A stretch of 46,302 nt of DNA from an uncultured Alphaproteobacteria bacterium (GCA_949292205.1 CASEYR010000009.1:1-46302); one strand, 5' to 3'. Shown: positions 1 to 10,320, counted from the first letter of the stretch. A program made the numbers and translations. Notes: generated by a model not told the origin, from the letters alone.

Positions 1-353
1 TCTTTCGGAGCTCCCTCTAAACTCGTTAACTGGTTACCGGAACAACCAAAGTGTCCTCCAACCTCTTTCGGAGCTCCCGCTAAACTCGTTAACTGGTTAT
101 TGTAACAACCAAAGTCTCCTCCAACCTCTTTCGGAGCCCCCGCTAAACTCGTTAACCGGTTAAAGGTACAATCAAAGTTTCCTTTAACCACCACTTTCGA
201 CAAATTGGGTAATTCTTTTAATCCCTGAGTTGATAAATCAACATCCCCTTGAATCACAAATCCTGCCGGCAAATGATTTAAATCATATTCCTGACCATCT
301 TGGGTAAATAAAATTCGACCGTCTTCTTTAAATGATAATTTAACTTTAGCCAT
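1..353 (-). CDS. Leucine-rich-repeat-like protein, 5' end only
   Basis: Open frame from the ATG at 353 to the window edge, 117 codons and incomplete. About 55 N-terminal residues (start MAKVKLSFKEDGRILFTQDG) lead into tandem units of about 21 residues with the pattern GGxFxCxxNQLTSLxGAPKEV; three are visible at 126-188, 63-125 and 1-62. The regular N-L-L-P spacing resembles the short leucine-rich repeats of bacterial surface or effector LRR proteins. No signal peptide is seen, so localisation is unclear. An AGGAGAG Shine-Dalgarno lies about 8 nt before the ATG. The units are very similar at DNA level, which suggests recent duplication. Function unknown; repeat call confident, fold inferred. 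Confidence 0.75.
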   Translation of the reverse strand, partial: MAKVKLSFKEDGRILFTQDGQEYDLNHLPAGFVIQGDVDLSTQGLKELPNLSKVVVKGNFDCTFNRLTSLAGAPKEVGGDFGCYNNQLTSLAGAPKEVGGHFGCSGNQLTSLEGAPK

Positions 354-525
354 TTCTTCTCTCTCCTATAAAAATAAATAAACACCACCGTCGGACGTAT
401 GCTTCCTGCTATCGTTATTTTTTGGCTCTTCAACCTTTAAAGTGTGTGTAGCTTTCCGCCATTTTTGCGGACGCACACGCTCTTTGATATCGGGACCTTT
501 TACACATCATAGCACCCCTTATTAT
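354..525 (-). promoter_or_regulatory. Long structured leader of the LRR gene with possible 26-aa leader peptide
   Basis: The transcript predicted from the 532-560 promoter has about 170 nt before the LRR start. It contains an AGGGG-preceded ATG at 510 that opens a 26-codon frame ending at 430 (begins MMCKRSRYQR, ends THFKG). Within it, GTGTG/CACAC arms (roughly 475 and 442) enclose a CCGC/GCGG stem. Whether the short frame is translated, or the region is only an RNA structure, cannot be decided from sequence. Confidence 0.3.
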
Positions 526-531
526 ATTTTC

Positions 532-560
532 ATTTTATCATAACTTCCTCTGTGTGTCAA
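532..560 (-). promoter_or_regulatory. Predicted sigma70-type promoter for the LRR gene
   Basis: On the minus strand, TTGACA (555-560), a 17-nt spacer and TAAAAT (532-537). Predicted start near 525, upstream of the structured leader. Confidence 0.6.
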
Positions 561-591
561 TTTTTTTTAATTCCTTCCCTGTTACAATAAC

Positions 592-621
592 AAAAAAGGC
601 AGGCGAAATGCCTGCCTTTTT
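592..621 (-). terminator. Intrinsic terminator after rpsD
   Basis: Perfect 7-bp stem GGCAGGC/GCCTGCC (598-604 and 610-616) with a 5-nt loop, flanked by A and T runs on both sides. It lies 15 nt past the rpsD stop and could work in both directions. Confidence 0.85.
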
Positions 622-635
622 GAAAAACAATTGAA

Positions 636-1250
636 TTACCGAGAGTAGAATTCGATAACCAGATTCGGTTCCATTTGAGTTGCATACGGAATGTCTGCCA
701 GTTTCGGAACACGAATGAATTTACCTTTCATGTCCTTAGCATCCACTTCCATATAATCAGGAACTTCGCGTTCTGTAGAAGCCACAGCTTCAACAACCAT
801 AGCCATTTCTTTAGCTTTGCTACGAACGGCAATTTCGTCACCGACTTTAACTAAGTAGGACGGAATATCAACTTTCTTACCGTTAACCAAAACATGACCG
901 TGGCTGACAAATTGACGAGCCGCAAAAACGGACGGAACAAATTTCATCCGATATACAATGGAATCCAAACGGCATTCCAACAACCCGACCAAGTTTTCAG
1001 AGCTATCCCCTTTACGACGAATAGCTTCGGCATAATACTTCCGCAATTGCTTTTCGGAAACGTTTCCGTAAACACCTTTCAGCTTTTGCTTAGCAGCCAA
1101 CTGAATACCATAATCTGTCGGTTTTTTACGATTAGCCCCATGTTGTCCAGGACCATAATTTCTTTTGTTAACAGGGCTTTTAGCTTTACCCCACAGGTTG
1201 ACACCCAAACGGCGATCAATTTTAAATTTTGAACTGAGTCTTTTAGACAT
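636..1250 (-). CDS. rpsD: 30S ribosomal protein S4
   Basis: S4 binds 16S rRNA early in 30S assembly. The 204-residue product starts [20 protein letters not shown], carries the NYGPGQHG segment and the central S4 RNA-binding domain ([18 protein letters not shown] onward), and ends with the usual VIEFYSR-type tail. It lacks the zinc-binding cysteines of the C+ form. The ATG at 1250 is preferred over an upstream in-frame ATG at 1349 because it matches the family N-terminus, has an AAAGGT Shine-Dalgarno, and because the promoter -10 box overlaps 1349. It stands alone, as is usual in Alphaproteobacteria. Confidence 0.97.
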   Translation of the reverse strand: MSKRLSSKFKIDRRLGVNLWGKAKSPVNKRNYGPGQHGANRKKPTDYGIQLAAKQKLKGVYGNVSEKQLRKYYAEAIRRKGDSSENLVGLLECRLDSIVYRMKFVPSVFAARQFVSHGHVLVNGKKVDIPSYLVKVGDEIAVRSKAKEMAMVVEAVASTEREVPDYMEVDAKDMKGKFIRVPKLADIPYATQMEPNLVIEFYSR

Positions 1251-1347
1251 TTTTTTACCTTTCTTATTGTCCCCGATAGTATTTATCCATTTGATAAAAC
1301 GTGGCTTTTGGCCCATTCCAACCGCCCGCATTTCAGGGAGTGGGTGC

Positions 1348-1376
1348 ATTATACCGATTTTTTTTCAAAAAGTCAA
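1348..1376 (-). promoter_or_regulatory. rpsD promoter
   Basis: Minus-strand TTGACT (1371-1376), 17-nt spacer, perfect TATAAT (1348-1353). It implies a leader of about 90 nt before the rpsD ATG and rules out the longer reading frame starting at 1349. Confidence 0.8.
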
Positions 1377-1402
1377 GCTCTTTTCAAATTTAATAAGCGT
1401 CC

Positions 1403-2248
1403 TTACCGCCCGCCCGATTTTGCAAGCCACCCAAATAATGCACTGTCTTGACTCTGAGGCTTTAACTTTTCAGCAGTTTCCTTATTTTTCTCGCCACGCC
1501 AAGCAAGTGGTTCACCACTTACTTCCGTTATTTCGGAATTATAGACATCCAATGGTGTCCGACCGGCACTTTTAGCCGACGTATCCGCACCATGCGCAAC
1601 CAATAGCGAAATCATCTGATCATCTCGCAGTTCAGCCATTTGATGCAACGGCGTTGTCCGCGTTTCTTGAATTTCATAACCATATCCTTTTTCGCTCGGC
1701 AACGAGTATGACGTAACAATATTTGGATTTGCACCGGCTTTTAATAAAGACTCTATTTGTTCCTTTGGGACAGATACATCCAGACCTTCTTTTTTTAAGT
1801 TACTATAATTATTAATGGCCTTAGCCAGCGGGGAATCCGGTCCAGGAGCTTGGCCTATCCGTCCAATGTCCGGATTAACACCAGCGTCCAAACACTGATG
1901 CATCAAATCCAAGTCATTATTGAGAGTAGCACAAGCCAACGGCGTCTGAAACCCATACGCACCCGAAGCATATATATGATCCTTTAAAGAGGGGTTCTTT
2001 AAAACTGCCTCTAAAGAATCAACTTTCTCGGTACGAAAACCAGAGCCGACAGGAACGCGTGTCACCCATTTTACATCTGAAGCCATTGAAGATTTCTCTC
2101 TGGTGGAATCAACAGTCCGAGCATCACTCATTACAGCCACGATACCGTCCGAAGCGGAAGTAACATTAGGATTAGACCTCGCCTGAGCCGGCGATCCCAA
2201 AACGACTCCAGCAGAAACGGCAAGCAATGTATTTTTAAGGCTACCCAT
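1403..2248 (-). CDS. Exported ankyrin-repeat protein
   Basis: 281 residues. The N-terminus (MGSLKNTLLAVSAGVVLG then SPAQARS) reads as a Sec signal peptide cleaved after AQA, so the protein is probably periplasmic or secreted. Ankyrin repeats follow: TPLACATLNNDLDLMHQCLD (about residues 100-120), an SPLAKAI / LLKAGANPNI repeat (about 150-185) and a TPLHQMAELRDDQMISLLVA repeat (about 205-225), then GRTPLDVY. Ankyrins mediate protein-protein contact; the partner is unknown. GGGAGG precedes the ATG and a sigma70-type promoter lies upstream, so it is a single-gene unit. Confidence 0.85.
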   Translation of the reverse strand: MGSLKNTLLAVSAGVVLGSPAQARSNPNVTSASDGIVAVMSDARTVDSTREKSSMASDVKWVTRVPVGSGFRTEKVDSLEAVLKNPSLKDHIYASGAYGFQTPLACATLNNDLDLMHQCLDAGVNPDIGRIGQAPGPDSPLAKAINNYSNLKKEGLDVSVPKEQIESLLKAGANPNIVTSYSLPSEKGYGYEIQETRTTPLHQMAELRDDQMISLLVAHGADTSAKSAGRTPLDVYNSEITEVSGEPLAWRGEKNKETAEKLKPQSQDSALFGWLAKSGGR

Positions 2249-2269
2249 AACAACCTCCCGTATCAGGTT

Positions 2270-2298
2270 ATTTTACCACGAAACAAACCGTTCGTCAA
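2270..2298 (-). promoter_or_regulatory. Promoter of the ankyrin-repeat gene
   Basis: Minus-strand TTGACG (2293-2298), 17-nt spacer, TAAAAT (2270-2275), about 20 nt before the start codon at 2248. Confidence 0.6.
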
Positions 2299-2338
2299 GT
2301 TTTACAAAAAAAAGCTTTTTTAAATCATAAAAAGCAAG

Positions 2339-3980
<1,642 letters not shown>

Positions 3981-4032
3981 CTATAACGTAACCAATTTTA
4001 GGGATTATAACAGATAAAGGATAAAAATTCAA

Positions 4033-4770
4033 ATGGAAAAAAAGAAACGGAAAGATAGCTTCTGGTCAAATGTTCGTGGTCTTTTTTGGGCTCTTTTAAT
4101 TGCATTGGCAATTCGTTCTTTGGTTTTTGAACCATATAACATACCTTCCAGCTCTATGGTTCCGACACTATTGATCGGCGACTATTTATTTGTATCAAAA
4201 TATGATTACGGATATTCAAAGCACTCATTTCCATTATCGATTCCTCTGATTCCCAAGGGACGCCTTTTTGCTTCAGAGCCAAAGCGAGGAGATGTTGTCA
4301 TTTTCAAACTGCCGACGGATAACAGAACCGATTATATCAAACGCGTTATCGGATTGCCGGGAGACCGCATTCAAATGGTCGGCGGACGGTTATACATCAA
4401 TGAGCAGCTGGTGCCTCGGGAAAAGATTGCAGAGGAAGATTGGCGGGTTGAAATAGAGGGGCTGGTCCATTACACCAAGTATCTTGAAACGCTTCCGAAT
4501 GGAGTCCAACATCTGATTTATGAGCAAGGCGACAATAAAATGCTGGATGATACGGAGGTTTTCACCGTTCCCGAAAATCACTACTTTATGATGGGAGATA
4601 ATCGAGATAACTCATCCGACAGTCGGATATTCGGATTTGTTCCGGCTCAAAATCTGGAAGGTAAAGCTCGGTTTATTTTCTACTCGAATAATGGTACCGG
4701 TTCATTCTGGCAATTCTGGAAATGGGGAGATTCTTTGCGTCTGGAACGCTTTTTTAAAGGAATCATTTAG
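4033..4770 (+). CDS. lepB: Signal peptidase I
   Basis: Cleaves Sec/Tat signal peptides at the outer face of the inner membrane. 245 residues with a single N-terminal TM segment (about 14-32, ending FEPYNIPSS). Catalytic Ser41 lies in SSSMVPTLLIGD and the general-base Lys103 in DYIKRVIGLPGD; the C-terminal GDNRDNSSDSR box is intact. First gene of lepB-rnc-era-recO, an order common in Proteobacteria. The start has AAAGGA about 10 nt upstream. The rnc start follows the stop codon by only 2 nt. Confidence 0.97.
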   Translation: MEKKKRKDSFWSNVRGLFWALLIALAIRSLVFEPYNIPSSSMVPTLLIGDYLFVSKYDYGYSKHSFPLSIPLIPKGRLFASEPKRGDVVIFKLPTDNRTDYIKRVIGLPGDRIQMVGGRLYINEQLVPREKIAEEDWRVEIEGLVHYTKYLETLPNGVQHLIYEQGDNKMLDDTEVFTVPENHYFMMGDNRDNSSDSRIFGFVPAQNLEGKARFIFYSNNGTGSFWQFWKWGDSLRLERFFKGII

Positions 4771-4772
4771 TA

Positions 4773-5408
4773 ATGCAAAACTTGATTGATTTATTCCATA
4801 ATAAAAAACTGTTCAATAAAGCGCTTCAGCTAGCACGTGACGGACGTCCTGCAGGATACGAACGATTAGAGTTTTTAGGGGATCGCGTCATCGGAATCGT
4901 CGTGGCCGAGATGCTGTATCATGCCTTTCCAAACGAAAAAGAGGGAGATTTAGCTAAGCGTTTTGTGGCTTTGGTTCGTGAAGAAACACTGGCAGAAGTC
5001 GCCGCTCAAATCGGATTGCCCGCTTTATTAAAAACAACGGAAAATGAATTGCGTCATAACGCATCGGTTCTGTCTGATGTTTGTGAATCTGTTTTAGGTG
5101 CTTTATATCTTGATGCAGGTCTGGACGCTGTCAAACAATTTATGGAACCGATTTGGAAGCCCTTACTTTTATCCAAACGACAAGCACCGCAGGATCCCAA
5201 ATCCGCCGTACAAGAGTGGGTTCAAAAAACATTCAAAGAGCTACCTGTTTATCAATTAACAGATAAGACAGGTCCTGATCATCAACCTGTTTTTACGGTA
5301 ACGCTGTCTGCCGGTCCTTATACTGTTATGGGGCGAGGATATTCTAAAAAAGAAGCTGAACAACAGGCAGCTCAATCTTTTCTGGAGACATACTGTCATG
5401 GACATTAA
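4773..5408 (+). CDS. rnc: Ribonuclease III
   Basis: Double-strand-specific endoribonuclease for rRNA and mRNA processing. 211 residues: the nuclease signature ERLEFLGDRVIG (residues 30-41) supplies the metal-binding Glu/Asp residues, with a second acidic motif SDVCESVLGALYLD, then a C-terminal dsRNA-binding domain (about 142-208, ending KKEAEQQAAQSFLETY). Slightly shorter than the E. coli enzyme at its N-terminus. Its last 11 nt overlap the start of era, implying coupled translation. Confidence 0.96.
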   Translation: MQNLIDLFHNKKLFNKALQLARDGRPAGYERLEFLGDRVIGIVVAEMLYHAFPNEKEGDLAKRFVALVREETLAEVAAQIGLPALLKTTENELRHNASVLSDVCESVLGALYLDAGLDAVKQFMEPIWKPLLLSKRQAPQDPKSAVQEWVQKTFKELPVYQLTDKTGPDHQPVFTVTLSAGPYTVMGRGYSKKEAEQQAAQSFLETYCHGH

Positions 5409-6297
5409 CCAACAACATTTTGCTTTTGTTGCGGTTTTAGGAGCTCCCAATGCCGGAAAATCAACTTTAGTCAACCGATTAGTCGGTGCAAAAGTATCTA
5501 TCGTATCCCCCAAGGTTCAAACCACAAGATCTCGTATTCGGGGTATTTTCGTTGAAGATAACACGCAAATTATTTTAGTTGACACACCGGGAATTTTTAA
5601 ACCATCCAGACGATTGGATCGAGCCATGGTCGCTTCGGCATGGACAGAATCGGAAGAGTCCGATTTACGTCTATTGCTTGTTGATGTATCAAAAGGAATT
5701 GATAAGAACACACGTTCCATTGTTGATAGTTTAGTTGCAAATAAGCAAAAAGCCATTTTAGTACTCAACAAAATTGATTTAATTTCAAAAGAAAAACTCC
5801 TCCCTTTAATTGCCGAGCTGAATCAAACACCCATTTTTACGGACACCTTTATGATTTCGGCAGAAACGGGAGAAAACGTTGACGATTTGAAACATTATTT
5901 AACACAACGTGCTCCCAAGGGTATGTGGATGTTTCCGGACGATCAACTATCTGATTTGCCGAACAGATTATTTGCTTCGGAAATTACGCGAGAAAAACTG
6001 TTTATGAATTTACAACAAGAATTGCCTTATACACTGGCTGTTGAAACAACTCGCTTTCAAGAGCAAGAAAACGGCATTCGGATTGAACAAACAATCTATG
6101 TTGAGCGAACGGGACAAAAATCCATTGTTCTGGGCAAAAAAGGAAGCATGATCAAAAAAATCGGTGAGCTGGCTCGGCACGAGATGACTCGTTTATTTGA
6201 AAAACCGGTTCACTTATTTTTATTTGTCAAAGTCAAAGAGAATTGGTCAGAAGATCCGGGGCAATATGCAGATTGGGGACTGGACTTTAATGCCTGA
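5398..6297 (+). CDS. era: GTPase Era
   Basis: GTPase that binds 16S rRNA and assists 30S maturation. 299 residues: G1 GAPNAGKST, the QTTRSRIRG effector region (G2), G3 DTPGIF, G4 NKID, G5 near MISAETGENV, then the KH RNA-binding domain (about 215-290, with SIVLGKKGSMIKKIGELAR). Start at 5398 within the end of rnc, with GGAGA upstream. The end overlaps recO by 8 nt. Confidence 0.97.
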   Translation: MDINQQHFAFVAVLGAPNAGKSTLVNRLVGAKVSIVSPKVQTTRSRIRGIFVEDNTQIILVDTPGIFKPSRRLDRAMVASAWTESEESDLRLLLVDVSKGIDKNTRSIVDSLVANKQKAILVLNKIDLISKEKLLPLIAELNQTPIFTDTFMISAETGENVDDLKHYLTQRAPKGMWMFPDDQLSDLPNRLFASEITREKLFMNLQQELPYTLAVETTRFQEQENGIRIEQTIYVERTGQKSIVLGKKGSMIKKIGELARHEMTRLFEKPVHLFLFVKVKENWSEDPGQYADWGLDFNA

Positions 6298-6967
6298 TTT
6301 TAAAACGGATAAAGCACTTGTTTTGTCTGCCCGAAAATTAGGGGAAAGATCTTATATTATCAGTTTATTAACACGAGAGAACGGTCGCGCCCTTGGTGTT
6401 CACCAAAAAAAGATACCTCCGGAAATGGGAACCTTTGTTGCCGTTCGCTGGCAAGCTCGCTTAGCAGAGCAGCTTGGGTCTTTCTACCTTGAAGAAGTAT
6501 GTCCTTTTTCCATTCGTTTTTTAGATGATCGAAAGCGATTGGCTTGTTTAGCTTCTTTATGTGCTTTACTGGATGACCTACTACCGGAAAGACAGGCGTT
6601 TCCAGAGTTATATGATGAAGTCTTTTCTTTTTTGGATAGACTTGAGCAGATCGATTTTATGGAGTTATATGTGCAATTGGAAGTTAGCTTGTTAGGTGCT
6701 ATCGGCTTCGGACTGGACACATCTTGCTGTGCCAGAGGCGGAGATAGAAATAATCTGGCTTATATATCTCCCAAAACAGGACGGGCAGTCAGTTTGGAAA
6801 AAGGACGCCCTTATCATAATAAACTGCTTCCGCTACCTCGATTTATCTGGCAAAAAGCACCAGCGACCGATACAGACATCCGAAACGGACTCCGCCTGAC
6901 CGGTTTTTTCCTAAGTACCTACGCCTTAAGACACCCTCTTCCCAAAGTACGCGAGCAATTATTTTAA
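6290..6967 (+). CDS. recO: DNA repair protein RecO
   Basis: RecFOR-pathway protein that loads RecA on SSB-coated DNA. 225 residues: an N-terminal OB-fold (start MPDFKTDKALVLSARKLGE, then ENGRALGVHQKK) and a helical C-terminal domain ending in a segment typical of alphaproteobacterial RecO (ISPKTGRAVSLEKGRPYHNK, LLPLPRFI). The start inside the era stop region (ATG at 6290) matches the family N-terminus better than in-frame starts further upstream. Last gene of the lepB operon; it faces the Gtr-like cassette convergently with only 6 nt between stops. Confidence 0.92.
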   Translation: MPDFKTDKALVLSARKLGERSYIISLLTRENGRALGVHQKKIPPEMGTFVAVRWQARLAEQLGSFYLEEVCPFSIRFLDDRKRLACLASLCALLDDLLPERQAFPELYDEVFSFLDRLEQIDFMELYVQLEVSLLGAIGFGLDTSCCARGGDRNNLAYISPKTGRAVSLEKGRPYHNKLLPLPRFIWQKAPATDTDIRNGLRLTGFFLSTYALRHPLPKVREQLF

Positions 6968-6973
6968 AGTTCA

Positions 6974-8917
6974 TTATTGCTCTGCTTTGACCCGAAAAAT
7001 CTTAATGTGCGTTTTCGGATCTTCATATTCCAAAGTCAACCAGCTCGGCATATGCTTTGTTTCATGATAGACTGCAAAGTGAAACATTGTTTCAGTATCC
7101 GGCATATTCTTTCCTTCATGGTTTTTAAATAAAACCGTTTGACAATCCGGATGAAACAAATAAAGCTGACTCACTTGATGCTTTTTTAACAAAGCTTTTG
7201 CTCTATTATATGGCGGGCGATCTATTTGAATCGTAAACAAGTCCGTTAATCCTTCAATGTTTGTATGATAAGGACCTCCCAAAGTCGGCTTACCCGTTTC
7301 CCAAACTAATTGAGGTGCCGAAAAAATATCCGTAAACAAAGCACCGTTCTGATTATCCTTACGAATGATTTCCCATATTTTTTCATTAGAAACACACTGA
7401 AAATCACTATTTTTTTCAGAATTTTTTTGTTCATTTAAAGACGAATTTAATTCGGAATCATTATTCTCCTTTTCCGGAATCGCTTGATTTTCATCTTCCT
7501 GAACAGCTTTTTCAAACAGAGGCTTTAAATAATCAGGCACTTCTATTGTCTTGTCTTTTTTATATAACTCTAAATAATGCTGAACGCCCCAGTTCTTTAT
7601 GCGGGTTAAAATAGCATCTCCCTTGATATGAGATCCGATAAAAATCAAGTAAAAAATAATAAAAACAAAAGACCTGCTAAATGATTTCTCTCGCGGAAAG
7701 AACACCAGACTGAAAAAGATAGCCCCCAAGTAAACAAAAAACGCATTCAAACTAATCCCCGTCCGAACATGAAGAATGGTTAAAACGCCATAAAACAGGA
7801 CTCCGCTTGCACCGATAATAATCAATGGCGTGTATCTGCTTTTTAGGTGAGCAAATGCCCATATCAGCAAGCCCAAAGCCAATATCGGTTGTAATATACC
7901 ATACTCTAACAACCCGGACCAATCTTCCCACAACGGCCTCATTTCGGAAACATATTTTGTCCAAATGTGATACATGAACGGATCAACCATAGGGATCATC
8001 AACACGTCCGAAAATCCCAAGAGTAAAACAACGCCCAAAATACTCACGCCCAATACACCATAAATCAAACGTCGAATAAACGTCGTTTGAATAACTTTAA
8101 ACAAACCTGCCAACCCAAGCAACATTAACGTATTTAATCCACCTAATATAACATGCATCATAGAAACACGATAAAAATCAAGTGTCATCAAACCAGCCAT
8201 CGGATGATCAAACGTCATTGCCAAAAACAAACAAACCGTGTAAGAAAAGGAATAAACAACGGCAGGTCGCAGTGACTTACCATAAAATAACCAATATAAG
8301 ATGAACGGCGTTATAACCAGATAGGTATTAATAAAAAACTCGGCCGTCATCCATGTACCAATTGCCGTCAAGACACCGGCCAAAACCAAATAATGCCGAT
8401 TATCTTTAACACGAAAGCTTCTTGCGATTAAAGCAACAACCCATATCAACAGAGCAAAGTGAAAAATATGGTGATCAAAGTAGCCGACAGTCGCCTGTCC
8501 CCAACTATACCCAATACCAAAGAAAAACAGCCAGAATGAAAAGAACGCCGTTCGCGGCGTCATATATCCGCGAAGCCCAAAAAAATAGCCCTTAATAGCG
8601 ACAATCATTGTCAGGATAGGAACATACCAAGCCATTATTTCCAAAGCTTTTTTCAATCCCCAATTTGGAATAAACGGCCAAGCAAAAGCATATCCGATAA
8701 AGTCTAAGGGTCTGGTCCAATGCATTTCAAGACCAAATGGATAATTTTGAGCCATCATTAACTGCTCTTGCCACGGAAAATCAGCGGCGGCCCATTCTTG
8801 AATACGAACCAATCGCATCCAAACATCTGTTGAAAATCCGGTTACATAAAACGGCACAAAAATGAAGACTGCCATGACAGCAGACAACCAAAATGGCTTT
8901 TTCCAATCTGAAAACAT
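6974..8917 (-). CDS. GT-C / STT3-like membrane glycosyltransferase (GtrC position)
   Basis: 647 residues with about a dozen hydrophobic segments over the first 440 residues, then a soluble domain of about 190 residues. It has GT-C-like features: an acidic residue in the first periplasmic loop (GFSTDVWMRLVRIQEW) and a GYFDHHIFHF motif reminiscent of the DHH loop of archaeal-type STT3 oligosaccharyltransferases. A Glu/Asn/Ser-rich linker (about 455-500) joins the two parts. Third in a run with a GtrA flippase and a GtrB-type transferase (5-nt gap), so it most likely transfers a sugar from a polyprenyl-phosphate donor to a periplasmic acceptor. Acceptor and sugar unknown; STT3-like versus generic GT-C is unsettled. 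Confidence 0.65.
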   Translation of the reverse strand: MFSDWKKPFWLSAVMAVFIFVPFYVTGFSTDVWMRLVRIQEWAAADFPWQEQLMMAQNYPFGLEMHWTRPLDFIGYAFAWPFIPNWGLKKALEIMAWYVPILTMIVAIKGYFFGLRGYMTPRTAFFSFWLFFFGIGYSWGQATVGYFDHHIFHFALLIWVVALIARSFRVKDNRHYLVLAGVLTAIGTWMTAEFFINTYLVITPFILYWLFYGKSLRPAVVYSFSYTVCLFLAMTFDHPMAGLMTLDFYRVSMMHVILGGLNTLMLLGLAGLFKVIQTTFIRRLIYGVLGVSILGVVLLLGFSDVLMIPMVDPFMYHIWTKYVSEMRPLWEDWSGLLEYGILQPILALGLLIWAFAHLKSRYTPLIIIGASGVLFYGVLTILHVRTGISLNAFFVYLGAIFFSLVFFPREKSFSRSFVFIIFYLIFIGSHIKGDAILTRIKNWGVQHYLELYKKDKTIEVPDYLKPLFEKAVQEDENQAIPEKENNDSELNSSLNEQKNSEKNSDFQCVSNEKIWEIIRKDNQNGALFTDIFSAPQLVWETGKPTLGGPYHTNIEGLTDLFTIQIDRPPYNRAKALLKKHQVSQLYLFHPDCQTVLFKNHEGKNMPDTETMFHFAVYHETKHMPSWLTLEYEDPKTHIKIFRVKAEQ

Positions 8918-8922
8918 AAACC

Positions 8923-9843
8923 TTACTCCTCTGTCAAAAAGGGAACCGATAAATACTTCATTCGTCTGATTTCTTGTCGTGTTTTAGCTACCGTATCCAA
9001 AATCAATGCAATTGCAAAGCAAACACCGGCACAAACACCCAAACCAACCGACACCAAAAGCGTCGGGATTCTGGGAACCAAGCCTGTTTCAAAATAATGT
9101 AAAAAGACAGGAACGGCACACACAAACGACAAGATGAAAAATAACAACGCAATAAGACCGAAAAACAAAAGCGGTTTTTCTTCTTTAATTAAAATTGCAA
9201 TCATTTTCAAAATACGATAACCGTCCTTTACAGTTGATAATTTACTGACAGAACCATCGGGACGAGCAAAATAAGGCGTTTTAAAATCAGCCACCGGTAA
9301 CCTCATGGACGAAGCAAAAACCGTTAACTCCGTTTCTATTTCAAAACCGAAAGAGTTAGCCGGATAAGACTTTACAAAACGTCTTGAAAAAACACGCAAC
9401 CCCGAAAGCATATCATCCGTTTTCTTTCCAAAAAACAAGTGAACAATACGCGTCATTAAATAATTTCCAAACTGATGTCCGGGACGATACGCTTCTTTTG
9501 CAACACTTTGACGCACACCGGTAACCATATCTAAATGTTCGTTTTGTAATTTTAAGATCATGGCAGGGACACTTGCTACATCATACGTCGCATCTCCGTC
9601 AATCATCACATAAACATCAGCTTCTATATCGGCAAACATTCGCCGAACGACACTGCCTTTTCCTTGGTTTTTTTCAGAATAAACAACCGCTCCGGCCTCT
9701 TTAGCCACCTGCACCGTGTTATCCGTCGAATTATTATCATATACATAGACACAAGCATCTGGAACATACCGATGACAATCTTGAACAACCTGTTGAATGG
9801 ATAGCTCTTCGTTATAACATGGAATTAAAATTACCGTCTTCAT
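8923..9843 (-). CDS. GtrB-like polyprenyl-phosphate glycosyltransferase (GT2)
   Basis: 306 residues. An N-terminal GT-A domain (VILIPCYNEELSIQQVVQDC; DNNSTDNT; the DxD-containing VMIDGDATYD) resembles dolichol-phosphate mannosyltransferases and bacterial GtrB. Two C-terminal TM hairpins (about 222-290) anchor it to the inner membrane. Family members move a sugar from a nucleotide donor to undecaprenyl phosphate on the cytoplasmic face. The middle position between gtrA-like and GT-C genes matches the gtrABC layout. Gaps are 15 nt upstream and 5 nt downstream. Confidence 0.85.
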   Translation of the reverse strand: MKTVILIPCYNEELSIQQVVQDCHRYVPDACVYVYDNNSTDNTVQVAKEAGAVVYSEKNQGKGSVVRRMFADIEADVYVMIDGDATYDVASVPAMILKLQNEHLDMVTGVRQSVAKEAYRPGHQFGNYLMTRIVHLFFGKKTDDMLSGLRVFSRRFVKSYPANSFGFEIETELTVFASSMRLPVADFKTPYFARPDGSVSKLSTVKDGYRILKMIAILIKEEKPLLFFGLIALLFFILSFVCAVPVFLHYFETGLVPRIPTLLVSVGLGVCAGVCFAIALILDTVAKTRQEIRRMKYLSVPFLTEE

Positions 9844-9858
9844 AAAGCTCCCCTCCGT

Positions 9859-10278
9859 TTAATTTTGAAAAGCAATATATTTTAACATCAAATAGCTGTT
9901 TATCGTTACCAGGGCCAAAGCAATGAATTGAGCAACATATGGATTTAAGCCCAACCATAAAAACCCTTGCAATAAACACATATTCATCAGATAACTAATC
10001 CCCCAAGAAAACAAGCACCGAACATATTCACGTTTCCAGTTTCCTTTTGTCCCAAAAACATAGATTTTCTGAGTCCAATAGCTGTTGACAGATGACACCA
10101 AAAACGAGGCAAATAAAGCCAACTGCGGATACCGATTACCTGACATATATAAAAAAAGAGCATACAAAGCATATGACACAACCGTATTGTAACCACCAAC
10201 CAACAAATAGCGTAATTTCTCAGGAAATCGCATCCAAATATGAAACAGTTTTAAATACAGTTCTATGAGTTTTCTCAT
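9859..10278 (-). CDS. GtrA-family membrane protein (putative lipid-linked sugar flippase)
   Basis: 139 residues with four hydrophobic helices (about 25-45, 52-68, 85-105, 112-135). The GtrA hallmark YLLVGGYNTVVSYALYALF follows a short cytoplasmic N-terminus. GtrA proteins are thought to flip polyprenyl-phosphate sugars. First gene of the three-gene cassette. No Shine-Dalgarno precedes the ATG; the -10 box ends 6 nt before it, so the mRNA is probably leaderless. Confidence 0.85.
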   Translation of the reverse strand: MRKLIELYLKLFHIWMRFPEKLRYLLVGGYNTVVSYALYALFLYMSGNRYPQLALFASFLVSSVNSYWTQKIYVFGTKGNWKREYVRCLFSWGISYLMNMCLLQGFLWLGLNPYVAQFIALALVTINSYLMLKYIAFQN

Positions 10279-10284
10279 AGTCGG

Positions 10285-10313
10285 AGAGTATCAAGATTCA
10301 CTCTCTCTGTCAA
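10285..10313 (-). promoter_or_regulatory. Promoter of the Gtr-like cassette, leaderless arrangement
   Basis: Minus-strand TTGACA (10308-10313), 17-nt spacer, TACTCT (10285-10290), then six bases and the gtrA ATG. A normal +1 would fall on or next to the A of the start codon. Confidence 0.65.
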
Positions 10314-10320
10314 CCCCTTA

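Noticed and set aside
1-190. CRISPR-like direct repeats at the left edge
   Set aside because: The 63-nt periodicity is an in-frame protein repeat without spacers; codon structure and a start with Shine-Dalgarno explain it.
1251-1349. 33-residue N-terminal extension of S4
   Set aside because: The promoter -10 box overlaps the upstream ATG and the extension does not resemble S4.
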